The position numbers were made by a program, and so were the translations under genes. A stretch of DNA of 64,000 bases. It comes from Sphingobacterium daejeonense. GTDB taxonomy: Bacteria; Bacteroidota; Bacteroidia; Sphingobacteriales; Sphingobacteriaceae. The DNA is taken from positions 3,720,001 to 3,784,000 of the forward strand of contig NZ_LR590470.1 of NCBI RefSeq assembly GCF_901472535.1. Reading direction: 5' to 3'. Shown here one piece after another: positions 8,027 through 18,055 of this stretch; the stretch's first letter is position 1, and every line of letters starts with the position of its first letter. The notes below the pieces were generated by a model. It was given only the letters and a program-made list of their open reading frames with translations, made no database searches and was not told the origin of the DNA.

Positions 8027-9523
8027 TTATGACTTGACAATTTTAGTGACTTCATCAAATTCATCTTGTACTTCCTTAGATACCGGTTTCGAAAGCAATG
8101 AAACAACCACGATCGTTAAGAAACCCAGAATAAAACCTGGAATCATCTCATAGACATCTTTGTGGTCATGCGGAAGATAAACCCACAATAACACGGTTGC
8201 ACCGCCTACTATCATGCCCAATAATCCTCCCATCGCAGTTGTCCTCTTCCAAAGTAATGACAATAAGATCAATGGACCAAAGGCTGCTCCAAATCCTGCC
8301 CAAGCATTTCCAACTAAATTCAAGATGCTATCTTTTGGAGTCAAGGAAAGTAATAAAGCAATGACAGCAACGATAAGAACGGACAGTCTGCTAACCATTA
8401 ACATCGTCTTTGCTGAAGCTTGTCTATTAAAAAATGCACGATAAATATCTTCAGTCATAGAACTTGATGTAACCAATAATTGAGATGAAATGGTACTCAT
8501 AACAGCGGCTAGTATTGCTGACAATAAAAATCCACCAATTAATGGATGAAACAAAACTCTCGAAACATAGATAAAAATCGTCTCTGCTAAAGCTTTTGAA
8601 CCATCAAATTTTGTCATTGTCTCTGCATCAAATTTTGCAAGATATGCAATACCAAATAGACCAACCAACATAGCACCACCCACAGTAAAAATCATCCAGC
8701 TGATACCAATATTCCTTGCCTTTGAAATATCTTTAACGCTGTCAATGGCCATAAAACGAACTAGAATATGTGGCTGACCAAAGTATCCCAAGCCCCAAGC
8801 TAATAAAGATATGATGGAAATGGTAGTAGTACCTGTAAACAAGTTAAGATATGTTGGATTTTTATTTTCGATGATTTCCATAGTTTCTCCTAAACTTCCA
8901 ATTTGAAAAACCATAACGATCGGTAAAATCACCAAGGCTGTAACCATAATGGTTCCTTGAACAAAATCCGTCAAGCTAACAGCTAGAAATCCACCTAAAA
9001 ACGTGTATAGAACTACGACAAACGTTGTTACATAAAGTCCGGTGTAATAATCCATATTAAAGGCAGATTCAAATAATCTTCCTCCAGAGACCATGCCTGC
9101 AGATGTATAAAGAGTGAAGAACACTAAAATAAAAATCGATGACACAATCTTCAACAGTTGTGTTTTGTCATGAAATCTATTCTCAAAGAATACTGGCAAA
9201 GTAATGGAGTTTTTGGCTACCTCTGTATAGACCCTCAAGCGTGGAGCTACCAATACGTAATTCAAAAAGGCCCCTATCGTCAATCCAATGGCAATCCATG
9301 AACTAGATAATCCAGCTGCATACATTGCACCAGGCAATCCCATCAGCAACCACCCACTCATGTCAGCAGCGCCTGCCGACAAAGCGGTGACTGCAGCACC
9401 CATCTTGCGCCCTCCAATTAAAAATTCCTCCGAATTACTCGTCGATTTGCGCCAAGAATAAAATCCTATAAGCACCATCAACAACATATAAAGACCAATT
9501 GAGATTAATTCGTATGTATTCAT
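8027..9523 (-). CDS. putP: Sodium/proline symporter
   Basis: 498 residues, the usual length for PutP of the sodium:solute symporter family, with about 13 hydrophobic segments. The family core is clear: EEFLIGGRKMGAAVTALSAG near residue 33 and SAGAADMSGWLLMGLPGAMY around 50-70 with the sodium-site residues, then an even spread of membrane helices. It imports proline with sodium across the inner membrane. The start lies 25 nt after the TPR/metallopeptidase gene, so co-transcription with the secreted peptidases upstream is possible and would link peptide breakdown with proline uptake (inference). Confidence 0.93.
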   Translation of the reverse strand: MNTYELISIGLYMLLMVLIGFYSWRKSTSNSEEFLIGGRKMGAAVTALSAGAADMSGWLLMGLPGAMYAAGLSSSWIAIGLTIGAFLNYVLVAPRLRVYTEVAKNSITLPVFFENRFHDKTQLLKIVSSIFILVFFTLYTSAGMVSGGRLFESAFNMDYYTGLYVTTFVVVLYTFLGGFLAVSLTDFVQGTIMVTALVILPIVMVFQIGSLGETMEIIENKNPTYLNLFTGTTTISIISLLAWGLGYFGQPHILVRFMAIDSVKDISKARNIGISWMIFTVGGAMLVGLFGIAYLAKFDAETMTKFDGSKALAETIFIYVSRVLFHPLIGGFLLSAILAAVMSTISSQLLVTSSSMTEDIYRAFFNRQASAKTMLMVSRLSVLIVAVIALLLSLTPKDSILNLVGNAWAGFGAAFGPLILLSLLWKRTTAMGGLLGMIVGGATVLLWVYLPHDHKDVYEMIPGFILGFLTIVVVSLLSKPVSKEVQDEFDEVTKIVKS

Positions 9524-9548
9524 GTATTTAGTTTAATATGCAAATATG

Positions 9549-12422
9549 CTATAAAATTGGAGAAATCTCCATCTCTTTTAAATGCTGGGTTAAAATTTTA
9601 TCTGCAGTTTTATCGATCTTAGATAAATCCTTCAATAATATTAAGCCATCAATTTGATATGGGTAAATTTTCAAGGCATTATCTAATAGTTTGATAGCCT
9701 CCAAATTTTCTCCTGCTTTTATGTTTATCAAAGCTTTACTGACCAATTCTGAAGACTTATAAAATATTGAATTCTCAGGATTTAGCTTCTTAAGGAATGT
9801 TTTAGCTTCCTCTATTCTATCATTTGCAACCAACAACCTTATTAATCGCTGATTATTTAGTGGATCCAATCTTGCTGGATCTCCGCCTCTAACCATCAAT
9901 TTCTCTAAATAGATAGCCAAATCACTGGTCATACCTAATTTGGAATAAACTTCAGCAAACAACAGTTCAAACTCAGGACGGTTGACTTGGGAAGCTTGTA
10001 AGGTTCGATAAATCTGTTGAAGATTCTTCAATGCTTCCTCATATTCATTATTTGCAATTAATGCTTCAATGTGCTGCGTACGAATGCTATAGTTTTGTGG
10101 CTTTTGAGAGGCCAAATAACTCAAAACTGCCACTTGATCTTTATTTCCCAATAAAGCTTTTTGCCAAGCGCTGAATGCCTTCGATTCATCTTTTCGATCC
10201 CTCAAATATGTTGAAATCTCAGAACCATTCTTCATATATTCCTCTGCCACATCCAAGGCATCCTTAAGCTTACCCCTTCTGAAGTAAGAATTCCGATATT
10301 TAAATGAATTCTGTGCCTTTTCCATATAATCCTTTTCATAATCATAGGCTTTTTTCAGCAATTCTGCTTGAGCTTGATAATTATCTGGATCCTTCGCTAT
10401 GATTAAGTCTGCTTCCGTACTGTAAATAGGTGCATATTCCGAATCTATTTTCTTTGCAGCCTCAAGACGTATCTCGGCATCCTCATATTTTCCCTCTTCC
10501 ACTAAATTTTCAACATACGCAATATGGGCTGGCAAATAATCGCTATCATATTGTAAGGCCGTATCTAAATATTTATAAGCTTCATTTAGATCATTCTTCG
10601 CAGCGTTAGTCGCTAGATTTACATAAACCTGGGACCAATTGGAGGCCATAGCACTATTATCCCCTGCCAAATAAGCCTTTTCATTCGTAATCAGTTCATC
10701 CAAAAAACGATACATTTCAGGATCCTTACTTTTTAGATCATTCAAGGTGTTCATTGATTTAAAATCTAATGGATGAACTTTCACCTTTTCGAAATAAGCA
10801 GGATAAGTTTGGGCAAAATATTCTGATTCATTGTTCTGTGAGTAATAATCCAATGTCAGGCCTTTTTCCATAGCATTGTAATACAGCTCCCGAATCTTAC
10901 GATTTTGTCCATCTGTCAAAACCTGTCCATGAAATAAATGAACATATTCATGCAATAGTACATTTCGTTCCTCAAATGCTCCGCGCTCCACATATTCTAT
11001 CGCTGCAGCACCAGAACCTACACCTCTAATATCCATCCATTGTCTATTGTCGAAGGTAGAATTGAATCTAAAATAAGGTGCTTTCATAGCTAAGGCCAAA
11101 TCAACATGCAGCGGCGGAATAACAAATAATCGGTGCTGCTTTACTAAGAATGGAAAATAAACAGTCGATGTATACAATTGATTCCATGCCATGCCTTTAG
11201 CTACATTCCCCGGATAGTAGGCAACATCTGGGAATATTTCCAAAAAATCATCCATATTGTTGATCTTTGGATTTCTTAGAGATGACATGATATTATCGTA
11301 TGTCTTCAGATATGGAATTCGTTTTGATTTGATAACAGCAGCTAATCCATTGTGAGCAGGGCCATAATGCTTTTTCCGGTTTAAAATGTCTAAGAATATC
11401 TTTTCAGATCTCGTTAACCTGGCTAATCTATCTGAAGCATCAAAATCACTGTACAGCAAAGATGCTTTGTGCATAGCAGGTAATATAGATTTTGAATGGG
11501 AAGCTTCAATTTCTTCTACTTTTCTTAATGCGGCATCAATTTGATTGCTTGTAAACAATTGATCTGCAGCTTCCAATTCTTGACGAATTTGCTTTTCATT
11601 TTCATCTACATAATCCGCAAAGGTCAAATTCGTATGGCCATTCCCCAAATGCCAATGTGATTGAAAATGCAATGGGTTTAGAGCCAAAGCGATGTCCCAC
11701 TGTGCAACCATGTCATTTAATTGGGTAGCATCGATTCTTCGCCATATGGCGTAACCATAATAAAATCGTGCATCAGCATTTAATGGATTTATCTTTAAAC
11801 CCTCCTTTAAAACTTCTTCCGCCTCTTTTGGCTTTTGATCCCAAAAAAACACGTCAGCTTTTAAAAAATAACCCGAGGCATTCTTAGGATGTTCTTGAAT
11901 TAAATTATTCGCTAGAGCTAACGCGTCAGCATACTTTTTCTGAAGCATTAGAGAACGCCCTAGTATCAAGCTTATGTCAATGTCCTTAGGATTTTTCGCT
12001 AATAACTCCCGACTCAGTTTTTCTGCCTTGTCCAATTCCCAAGCTTCAATTTCCAACAGCGCAAATGAAGCCTGAACTTTTAAATTTTCCCTTTCTTTAG
12101 CTTTAAGACCGTTCAAAATATTTTCTGCAGCTTGAAAATCATTGTTTAACCAAGATATTTTGAATTTCAGCAAAGCACTTTCAACAATGCTTAAGGTTTT
12201 TGAATCTTTTATTGCTTTTGCAACAAAATCCCACTCCCCTAAATCTAAGAGATGATTCAGAAGTTCATACTGATATTTGGTATCAGTCTTTAAAGATTGA
12301 ATCGTTTTATTCTTTTCCTGTTTTAAATAATTGTGTACAGCTTCTGTGTCGTTAATGAAATCTTGAGCGTAGGTAGTTCCGAAACAAAAGATTATAGATA
12401 GGATGAAACTTTTTATTTGCAT
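9549..12422 (-). CDS. Secreted TPR protein with embedded gluzincin-like metallopeptidase motif
   Basis: 957 residues when started at the Met at 12422, which gives a proper signal peptide ending GTTYAQ; an upstream in-frame ATG at 12464 would bury it. N-terminal TPR-like helices (about 20-320) lead into a middle region with HEYVH at residues 491-495. About 40 residues further comes NESEYFAQTYPAYFE, which resembles the third-ligand segment of gluzincins such as MtfA. More TPR helices fill the C-terminal third (VNPLNADARFYYGYAIW-type repeats). I infer a periplasmic or exported zinc peptidase on a TPR scaffold. It lies between an S10 carboxypeptidase and putP. It is intact, with no frameshift. 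Confidence 0.75.
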   Translation of the reverse strand: MQIKSFILSIIFCFGTTYAQDFINDTEAVHNYLKQEKNKTIQSLKTDTKYQYELLNHLLDLGEWDFVAKAIKDSKTLSIVESALLKFKISWLNNDFQAAENILNGLKAKERENLKVQASFALLEIEAWELDKAEKLSRELLAKNPKDIDISLILGRSLMLQKKYADALALANNLIQEHPKNASGYFLKADVFFWDQKPKEAEEVLKEGLKINPLNADARFYYGYAIWRRIDATQLNDMVAQWDIALALNPLHFQSHWHLGNGHTNLTFADYVDENEKQIRQELEAADQLFTSNQIDAALRKVEEIEASHSKSILPAMHKASLLYSDFDASDRLARLTRSEKIFLDILNRKKHYGPAHNGLAAVIKSKRIPYLKTYDNIMSSLRNPKINNMDDFLEIFPDVAYYPGNVAKGMAWNQLYTSTVYFPFLVKQHRLFVIPPLHVDLALAMKAPYFRFNSTFDNRQWMDIRGVGSGAAAIEYVERGAFEERNVLLHEYVHLFHGQVLTDGQNRKIRELYYNAMEKGLTLDYYSQNNESEYFAQTYPAYFEKVKVHPLDFKSMNTLNDLKSKDPEMYRFLDELITNEKAYLAGDNSAMASNWSQVYVNLATNAAKNDLNEAYKYLDTALQYDSDYLPAHIAYVENLVEEGKYEDAEIRLEAAKKIDSEYAPIYSTEADLIIAKDPDNYQAQAELLKKAYDYEKDYMEKAQNSFKYRNSYFRRGKLKDALDVAEEYMKNGSEISTYLRDRKDESKAFSAWQKALLGNKDQVAVLSYLASQKPQNYSIRTQHIEALIANNEYEEALKNLQQIYRTLQASQVNRPEFELLFAEVYSKLGMTSDLAIYLEKLMVRGGDPARLDPLNNQRLIRLLVANDRIEEAKTFLKKLNPENSIFYKSSELVSKALINIKAGENLEAIKLLDNALKIYPYQIDGLILLKDLSKIDKTADKILTQHLKEMEISPIL

Positions 12423-12437
12423 GTCATGAATTATATA

Positions 12438-12461
12438 AAAGCCAGTCCTATTGAACTGGCT
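12438..12461 (-). terminator. Terminator between the S10 peptidase and TPR peptidase genes
   Basis: AGCCAGT pairs with ACTGGCT across an 8-nt loop. On the minus strand it is followed by CTTTTAT and then the TPR gene start at 12422, so read-through would be partial. Confidence 0.6.
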
Positions 12462-12473
12462 CAAATGATTTTT

Positions 12474-13946
12474 CTAATATTTTGCTGCTTGATCTGCCGC
12501 AGGCGTTGACTTTTTAATAAAGGCTCGAATATCTTCATTGGCCTTAATTAAATCTTCCTTTCGTAGATACATCATGTGGCCACTACGATACCCTTCAAAA
12601 CTCATCCTTGATGAAAGTTTTCCTGAAGGATCCATCTGCCACATATTATATTTTGCATTAAAATAATCACATGCCCCATCATAATACCCAGATTGGACCA
12701 TGACATGTAAATAAGGGTTTGCTGCCATAGCTTGCCTTAAGCTAAGACCTGTATTATCATTGCTTCGGTCCCAAGGATGAACATTGCCAAACATATTGTA
12801 TTTGACATCCGATTTATAATTCAATTCGTTGGCATAGTAATAATTAATAGCCGGTGTGAAAGAATGTATCCATGAGGTCAACTCAGCATTGTAATCCGGT
12901 CTCTCACCACCATCCCTGAAATCCAAGCCGATGTACCTTGAATCTAGTCGTCCAATAGTTTGACCCTTGTCCCGCATTAGTTCTTTCCAATATAGGGAAG
13001 TCGGAATATCTAAATTATTTTGAGCAATAACAGTTTCAGACAAGCCTGAATACTTGGCCATCTTTTTAATTACTGCAGCTTTTTCATCCTCAGAAATACT
13101 CGAACCTTTTGCTATCGCCGGTAGGAGTTCATTGAGAGTAAATTGTTCAACTTCAGGCAATAGGTCATTTAAGTCTCTATTCTGTAATTCAGGTGTTAAT
13201 CTCTTGTGGTACCAAGCTGTTGCTGCATAATAAGGCCAAATATTTGCCTTGGCAACAGCGCCATCACGTTTAATCCCCAACTCAGTCGGTGAAACCAAAA
13301 TAACACCATTTAAATACATCCACTGAGCATTTTGAAGTTCTAATGCTAAACCTGAAACGCGTGTTGTACCATAACTCTCTCCGATTAGGTATTTAGGTGA
13401 TGTCCAACGATTATTTCTAGTTACAAAAGTGTTCAACCATTCTGCTAGATATTTGATATCGGCATTGGTTCCGAAAAATAATTTCCGGTCAGCCTTCTCA
13501 TCTAGAATACGTGAATACCCTGTATTTACCGGATCGATATAAACGATGTCGGCAACATCCAAAATCGTGTATGGATTTTCTTTTACACCGTAAGGTTGCA
13601 AAGGATATCCTTCGTCGTCAATGTTCAACAATCTAGGACCTGTATAGGCCAAATGCATCCACACGGAGCCGGAACCTGGACCGCCATTGAAAGAGATAAC
13701 CAAAGGGCGCTTCTCCCGATTGCTAATCCCATCACGGGTATAATAAGTAAAATGAACTGTCGCCAGGACCTTACCATTATCATCCCAAATGGGTTGTGTA
13801 CCGGCAGCAGCTGTATAGCCAAACTTTTGGCCGTTCGCTGTTATATTGTGCTTTGTAACAATTGTGCTATCCGCAAAAGGAATACGCTGCCCTTGCACGG
13901 AAAAACCTAAGATAAGGCATGTAAACAGTAGAATATAACTTCTCAT
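12474..13946 (-). CDS. Serine carboxypeptidase-like protein, peptidase family S10
   Basis: 490 residues with a signal peptide ending SVQGQ (residue 20). It is an alpha/beta-hydrolase of the S10 type: oxyanion region FNGGPGSGSVW (about 86-96), DPVNTGYSR (138-146) and nucleophile Ser191 in LIGESYGTTR. Near the C-terminus, Asp in VQSGYYDGACDYF and His in GYRSGHMMY complete a triad. The family removes C-terminal residues from peptides. The bacterial branch is periplasmic or secreted and little studied. Together with the TPR peptidase and putP downstream it suggests a peptide-use cluster. Confidence 0.9.
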   Translation of the reverse strand: MRSYILLFTCLILGFSVQGQRIPFADSTIVTKHNITANGQKFGYTAAAGTQPIWDDNGKVLATVHFTYYTRDGISNREKRPLVISFNGGPGSGSVWMHLAYTGPRLLNIDDEGYPLQPYGVKENPYTILDVADIVYIDPVNTGYSRILDEKADRKLFFGTNADIKYLAEWLNTFVTRNNRWTSPKYLIGESYGTTRVSGLALELQNAQWMYLNGVILVSPTELGIKRDGAVAKANIWPYYAATAWYHKRLTPELQNRDLNDLLPEVEQFTLNELLPAIAKGSSISEDEKAAVIKKMAKYSGLSETVIAQNNLDIPTSLYWKELMRDKGQTIGRLDSRYIGLDFRDGGERPDYNAELTSWIHSFTPAINYYYANELNYKSDVKYNMFGNVHPWDRSNDNTGLSLRQAMAANPYLHVMVQSGYYDGACDYFNAKYNMWQMDPSGKLSSRMSFEGYRSGHMMYLRKEDLIKANEDIRAFIKKSTPAADQAAKY

Positions 13947-14029
13947 ATTTAAAAATCCATTAATTTTTGATTAGAAATGGAAGTTATAATTATTGTCTTG
14001 GATACCAAAATCAAGACTTACAAAAATCC

Positions 14030-15406
14030 TTAAAATTTAACTTGTGCTGTAAGTCCACTGATGTAAATATCCTTGCCTGCACTAACATCTTTTATATAGT
14101 CGCCAGCTTGGAACCATGTAAATTCACCACGAAAAGTTAAAAAACGATTAGGACTATATAAAAGAGCGCCTATTAATTGATTTCCTATATGTCTGTTCTG
14201 GCTTCCACCATCATCATAAATCTGAACCATATTCACACCATAAATCCCATCTGCTTTACTGTATCTCCAGAAAAAGTCATAATCTACAGAGAATTCTAAA
14301 TCCTTTGCGAGCTGGAAGTTGATGGAAGGATGAAATTCAGCTAAGTTTGATGGACCAATCAATGCTGCCAATCCAAAATATGCGCCCTTGGGATACAACG
14401 CATTGAAAGACCCAACACGGTCCTTTTCACCTTGATCACCACTGATAAGCTCTGCTTTCAAACCAATTTCAGGCTTAAGAAAAACATCATCAAATGAATA
14501 TGTAGTATTGATGGAAGCTGTCCAAGCCAGGATTTTCGAACTGCCCAGTTTTCCAAATTGCACAAGCCCTTCAATATCATAATTCCAAGAATCTAATCCT
14601 CCAAAAACTCGAGATCCAACAGAATGACGCAATTCTCTTCCTTTGACATCAGCAAATAATGCCGATTTCTTATAGAATCCAAGATAATAAGCATCGATAC
14701 CACCTAAACCCGGGACGGATTTGAAAGTTGAATATGCACCCCATAGACGAGTGTCTTTATTAAAACCATCATCGAAAACACCTTTTTTTGCAAGAACGTA
14801 ATGGGAATAAAACAAATCTAGATTTACATCTTTTGTCTTATACATGATTTTTGCAGCATCAAATGCTTGCCGATTATTTGGATTTTCCCTGACGGATATC
14901 AACCGCTGTGAACCATAAGATAATTCCTGTCTACCGACCCTAAAAGTCATGGAAGAATGGTCTGTGTCGAATGCTGATACGTCTACAAATGCTTGGTGCA
15001 GATCTAACGGATTTTCCTCCACCGGGGTGGTTATCGGTCTACTGCTCGCAAGACTGCTTTGAACTTGAACAAAGGCCCTCACATTTTTAGAAAAACGCCA
15101 ATCTGTATGGAGCAGGAACCTCGACAACAAATAACCGTCTCCGTCATTTTCACTGTCGCCCCAATCTTCATTCTGAATATAGAAATATTGGCCTCTGGCC
15201 TCCCCTCCTACACTTAAATAACTATCGCTTTTCTGCTTTGAAAATGGGATATATTTCAACCCCTCATAAAATGTTCTTGAACTGTCTTTTGCCAAGTAAC
15301 TATAATCTTCATTATAGCGCAAAGGCTTAAAAGAAGGTTGATCTTGGGCAAGAGCAATGCCATTGCTCAGCAATAATAAAATCCCAAATAGGCGCAAACG
15401 AACCAT
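14030..15406 (-). CDS. Alginate export family outer membrane beta-barrel protein
   Basis: About 458 residues when started at the Met at 15406, which gives a signal peptide ending NGIALAQ; the longer reading from 15496 adds 30 residues without a signal. The mature part alternates short amphipathic strands typical of a beta-barrel and matches the alginate export (AlgE-like) domain family: SVGGEARGQYFYIQNEDW near the N-terminus, FRVGRQELSYGSQRLISVRE in the middle, ending in aromatic KF. No alginate genes are nearby, so the substrate is unknown. It may be a general anion or peptide porin for the neighbouring hydrolases. Confidence 0.82.
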   Translation of the reverse strand: MVRLRLFGILLLLSNGIALAQDQPSFKPLRYNEDYSYLAKDSSRTFYEGLKYIPFSKQKSDSYLSVGGEARGQYFYIQNEDWGDSENDGDGYLLSRFLLHTDWRFSKNVRAFVQVQSSLASSRPITTPVEENPLDLHQAFVDVSAFDTDHSSMTFRVGRQELSYGSQRLISVRENPNNRQAFDAAKIMYKTKDVNLDLFYSHYVLAKKGVFDDGFNKDTRLWGAYSTFKSVPGLGGIDAYYLGFYKKSALFADVKGRELRHSVGSRVFGGLDSWNYDIEGLVQFGKLGSSKILAWTASINTTYSFDDVFLKPEIGLKAELISGDQGEKDRVGSFNALYPKGAYFGLAALIGPSNLAEFHPSINFQLAKDLEFSVDYDFFWRYSKADGIYGVNMVQIYDDGGSQNRHIGNQLIGALLYSPNRFLTFRGEFTWFQAGDYIKDVSAGKDIYISGLTAQVKF

Positions 15407-15450
15407 GTTTTTAAATCGTTTTTTTACTTTAAAAGATTTACAATGGCTAT

Positions 15451-17226
15451 CTATTTTTGATTTTGGTAGCCACCATAATATTTCACGGGAGACCATTCCG
15501 GCAATACTGAAAGAGGCTTGGGAGCTACCTCCTGATAATCACTATCACCATATACTATTTTGCCATCTAAAATAGTCAATTTTGAGGTAATATTCTTTAT
15601 CTTTTCAGCATCAATTTTAAAATAATCTTCGTCTAAAATGACTAAATCCGCATAGTATCCTTTTTCAAGCTTACCCTTCTTTTCATCCTTGATTAATTCA
15701 TAGCCTTTATGAGTTGCTAATCGCAATGCAGTGGTCCGGTCAAGTATATTTTCTTCAGCCATTACTTGGTTTCCGCCGATGGTTTTTCCTGTTGTAATCC
15801 AGTAAAGAGCAACCCAAGGATTGTAGGATGCTACCCGAGTGCCATCTGTTCCCAATCCAACAGGAATACCCAGTTCAAGAATCCTTTTGATAGGAGGCGC
15901 AGCCAATGCTGGTTTTTTGCCGTATCTCTTAATAAACAATTCACCTTGGTAAGCCATTCTATGTTGAATAGCAACACCACCACCCAAACTTTTTATCCTC
16001 TGTAAATTCTCCTCACTGATCGTCTCGGCATGGTCTATAAACCACATATTATCCTTCAAGGATACCTGAGCATCTACTTTTTCAATGATATCTAAAAATC
16101 TCGTAATACTCTCATCGTATGTAGCATGGATACGAAACGGCCATTTCTTTAATGCTAATAATCTAATTACTGCCTTCAGATTGGTTTCCAATGTCATTGG
16201 TAATTCTGGTCGTGGAAAAAGAAAATTCTCGAAATCTGCAGCATCTGCGACTAGGTTTTCACCACCACCACCAATGTAATAGTCTATTTGATTGAATTTA
16301 TTGTTGGCATGATTACCAACATCTGCCATTCCTACCCATTTTGTAAAGTCTTCCAGTTCCTTCCCTTTTTTCTGTGCAAACAGGAAATATGGTAAGCGAA
16401 TCGTAATTTTCCCTTCTTTGTTCAAAGAATCGGTTATTCCATAGTCATCCGGAAAATTTTGAAAACCTCCTCCGGCATCCATCACACCTGTTACACCGAT
16501 TCTGTTTAATTCGGTCATATATTTTAATGTAGAATTCACTTTTTGTTCTGGAGTAAGCTCAGGAAGTTTTGCCAAGGTAGAATATAATATGAATGCGTTA
16601 GGCTCAGCCACTAACAATCCTGTCGGATTGCCTTGTTCATCCTTTTCTATAAGTCCTTCGGGAGGATTAGGTGTGTCACCAGTGATATTTAATTTTGCTA
16701 TACCAGCTTTGTTCAACCATGCTTTACCATATAAATAGAGGATAAATGTTGGTACATCACCTGTGACCGCATTAATTTCTTCAAGAGTTGGAAGTCGTTT
16801 TTCTTCAAATTGATATTCGTTCCAACCACCTACGACACGAATCCATTGGCCTTCAGGTGTGCTAGATGCCTGTTCCTTCAACATTTGAAGTGCAGTTTTT
16901 AAAGATGTTACCCCATCCCAACGCAATTCCGTATTATAGAAGCGTCCTCCGCGGATGACATGGCTATGGCTATCAAATAAACCAGGAATAACACGACGAT
17001 TTCCTGCATCAATAACCTTTGTATTTTTGCCCTTCAATTTCAATATCTCACTGTTTGTTCCTGTTCTCAGAATTTTGTTCCCTGAGATAGCGATAGCCTC
17101 AGCCTCTGGGTTTTCATCTGATAAAGTAGTGACTTGAGCATTACGAATGATAATGTCTGCTCTCTGTCCAAATACTGGGGCGATCAATACGACCGTCACA
17201 AGAATACTAAATGCTTTTTTTAACAT
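15451..17226 (-). CDS. Amidohydrolase family protein (YtcJ-like), secreted
   Basis: 591 residues with a signal peptide ending APVFGQ. It is a TIM-barrel amidohydrolase of the amidohydrolase_3 group: metal ligands in GLFDSHSHVIRGG (about 85), a His in FRIHATYDE (about 370), DHAE (about 400) and Asp in GLGTDGTR (about 465), plus a small beta-sandwich from both ends (DAGNRRVIPG; LEKGYYADLVILD). Members cleave N-acyl amino acids or imides. The substrate is unknown. It precedes the porin gene on the same strand with 44 nt between them, so co-transcription is likely. Confidence 0.88.
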   Translation of the reverse strand: MLKKAFSILVTVVLIAPVFGQRADIIIRNAQVTTLSDENPEAEAIAISGNKILRTGTNSEILKLKGKNTKVIDAGNRRVIPGLFDSHSHVIRGGRFYNTELRWDGVTSLKTALQMLKEQASSTPEGQWIRVVGGWNEYQFEEKRLPTLEEINAVTGDVPTFILYLYGKAWLNKAGIAKLNITGDTPNPPEGLIEKDEQGNPTGLLVAEPNAFILYSTLAKLPELTPEQKVNSTLKYMTELNRIGVTGVMDAGGGFQNFPDDYGITDSLNKEGKITIRLPYFLFAQKKGKELEDFTKWVGMADVGNHANNKFNQIDYYIGGGGENLVADAADFENFLFPRPELPMTLETNLKAVIRLLALKKWPFRIHATYDESITRFLDIIEKVDAQVSLKDNMWFIDHAETISEENLQRIKSLGGGVAIQHRMAYQGELFIKRYGKKPALAAPPIKRILELGIPVGLGTDGTRVASYNPWVALYWITTGKTIGGNQVMAEENILDRTTALRLATHKGYELIKDEKKGKLEKGYYADLVILDEDYFKIDAEKIKNITSKLTILDGKIVYGDSDYQEVAPKPLSVLPEWSPVKYYGGYQNQK

Positions 17227-17244
17227 AATTGTATGGTTTTTTTA

Positions 17245-17270
17245 AAGCGGACATGTTGCCATGCCCGCTT
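17245..17270 (-). terminator. Possible hairpin between isochorismatase and amidohydrolase genes
   Basis: AAGCGGGCATG and CATGTCCGCTT can pair with one mismatch on the minus strand. It is followed only by a short T tract, so it may be a weak terminator or attenuator. Confidence 0.4.
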
Positions 17271-17288
17271 ACTGTTGAATTAATAGTG

Positions 17289-17974
17289 TTAGTGCTTCAA
17301 CATCTCTCTTGAGTATTGAATCCCAATACCGTAAGATCCAGCATATTTAACAACTAGGTCGTTAACTGCTTTATAGGTGTCTTGACGTGCCCAATCACGT
17401 TGTAGCTCTAATAAATATTGAATTGATGTCATCGGTTTGGCACCTGCTTGTACCATTCTTGTGATCGCTTGATCATGAGCTTCTTTGGTAACATCTCCTG
17501 AAGCATCTGTAATCACATAAACATCATAACCATCATTCAATGCTGACATTACAGGACCAACAACACACACACTAGTCCATAAACCTGCCATCACAATCTT
17601 TTTCTTTCCTTTACCGGTAATCGCTTTGTAAGCTTTTACATCTTCCCAAGTGTTCATCGTAGTTCTATCGATAAACTCCGCTGTATTTGGGTAAAACTCT
17701 AAAATCTCAGGAAATACGGGTCCACTGAATGACTTCTCCGCAACAGTAGTAACAACAGTAGGGATTTTGAAAATCTTGGAAGCACCAGCAACCAATCCAG
17801 TATTGTCTCTCAACTCGTTCATCGGAATACTGTGAGTAGCAAATGCCATTTGACCTTCGTGATCTATTAAGACTAAAGAATGATTCGTCGGATTTAAAAG
17901 CTCAGGACTTGGTTTTTGAGCGAATGTAATAAGTGAAGCTACACCTAATGCAATTGTTAAGATTACTTTTTCAT
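17289..17974 (-). CDS. Isochorismatase-like cysteine hydrolase (YcaC type), frameshift at the start
   Basis: Read from an ATG at 17974 the protein would begin MKKVILTIALGVASLITFAQ, a signal peptide. The A run after the ATG has five A (17967-17971) where six are needed, so the frame breaks at codon 2-3. Downstream the frame is open to 17289 (about 228 residues). Family motifs: HSLVLIDHEGQMAFATHSI with the catalytic Asp, a Lys/Thr region (VVTTVAEKSF) and the nucleophile Cys in GLWTSVCVVGPVMSAL. The family hydrolyses amides or isochorismate; the substrate is unknown. It is followed by the amidohydrolase and preceded by a pirin gene. The lost A looks like a sequencing error. Confidence 0.82.
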
Positions 17975-18055
17975 TTTGATTAATTATTAAACGTTTGTTA
18001 TTTTATTTTGTTTATTGTATTGTATTTTTGCGAAATTTATTTTCCATCCGATAAA

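Noticed and set aside
15407..15496. 30-residue extension of the porin
   Set aside because: It overlaps the preceding amidohydrolase gene and hides a good signal peptide at the internal Met.
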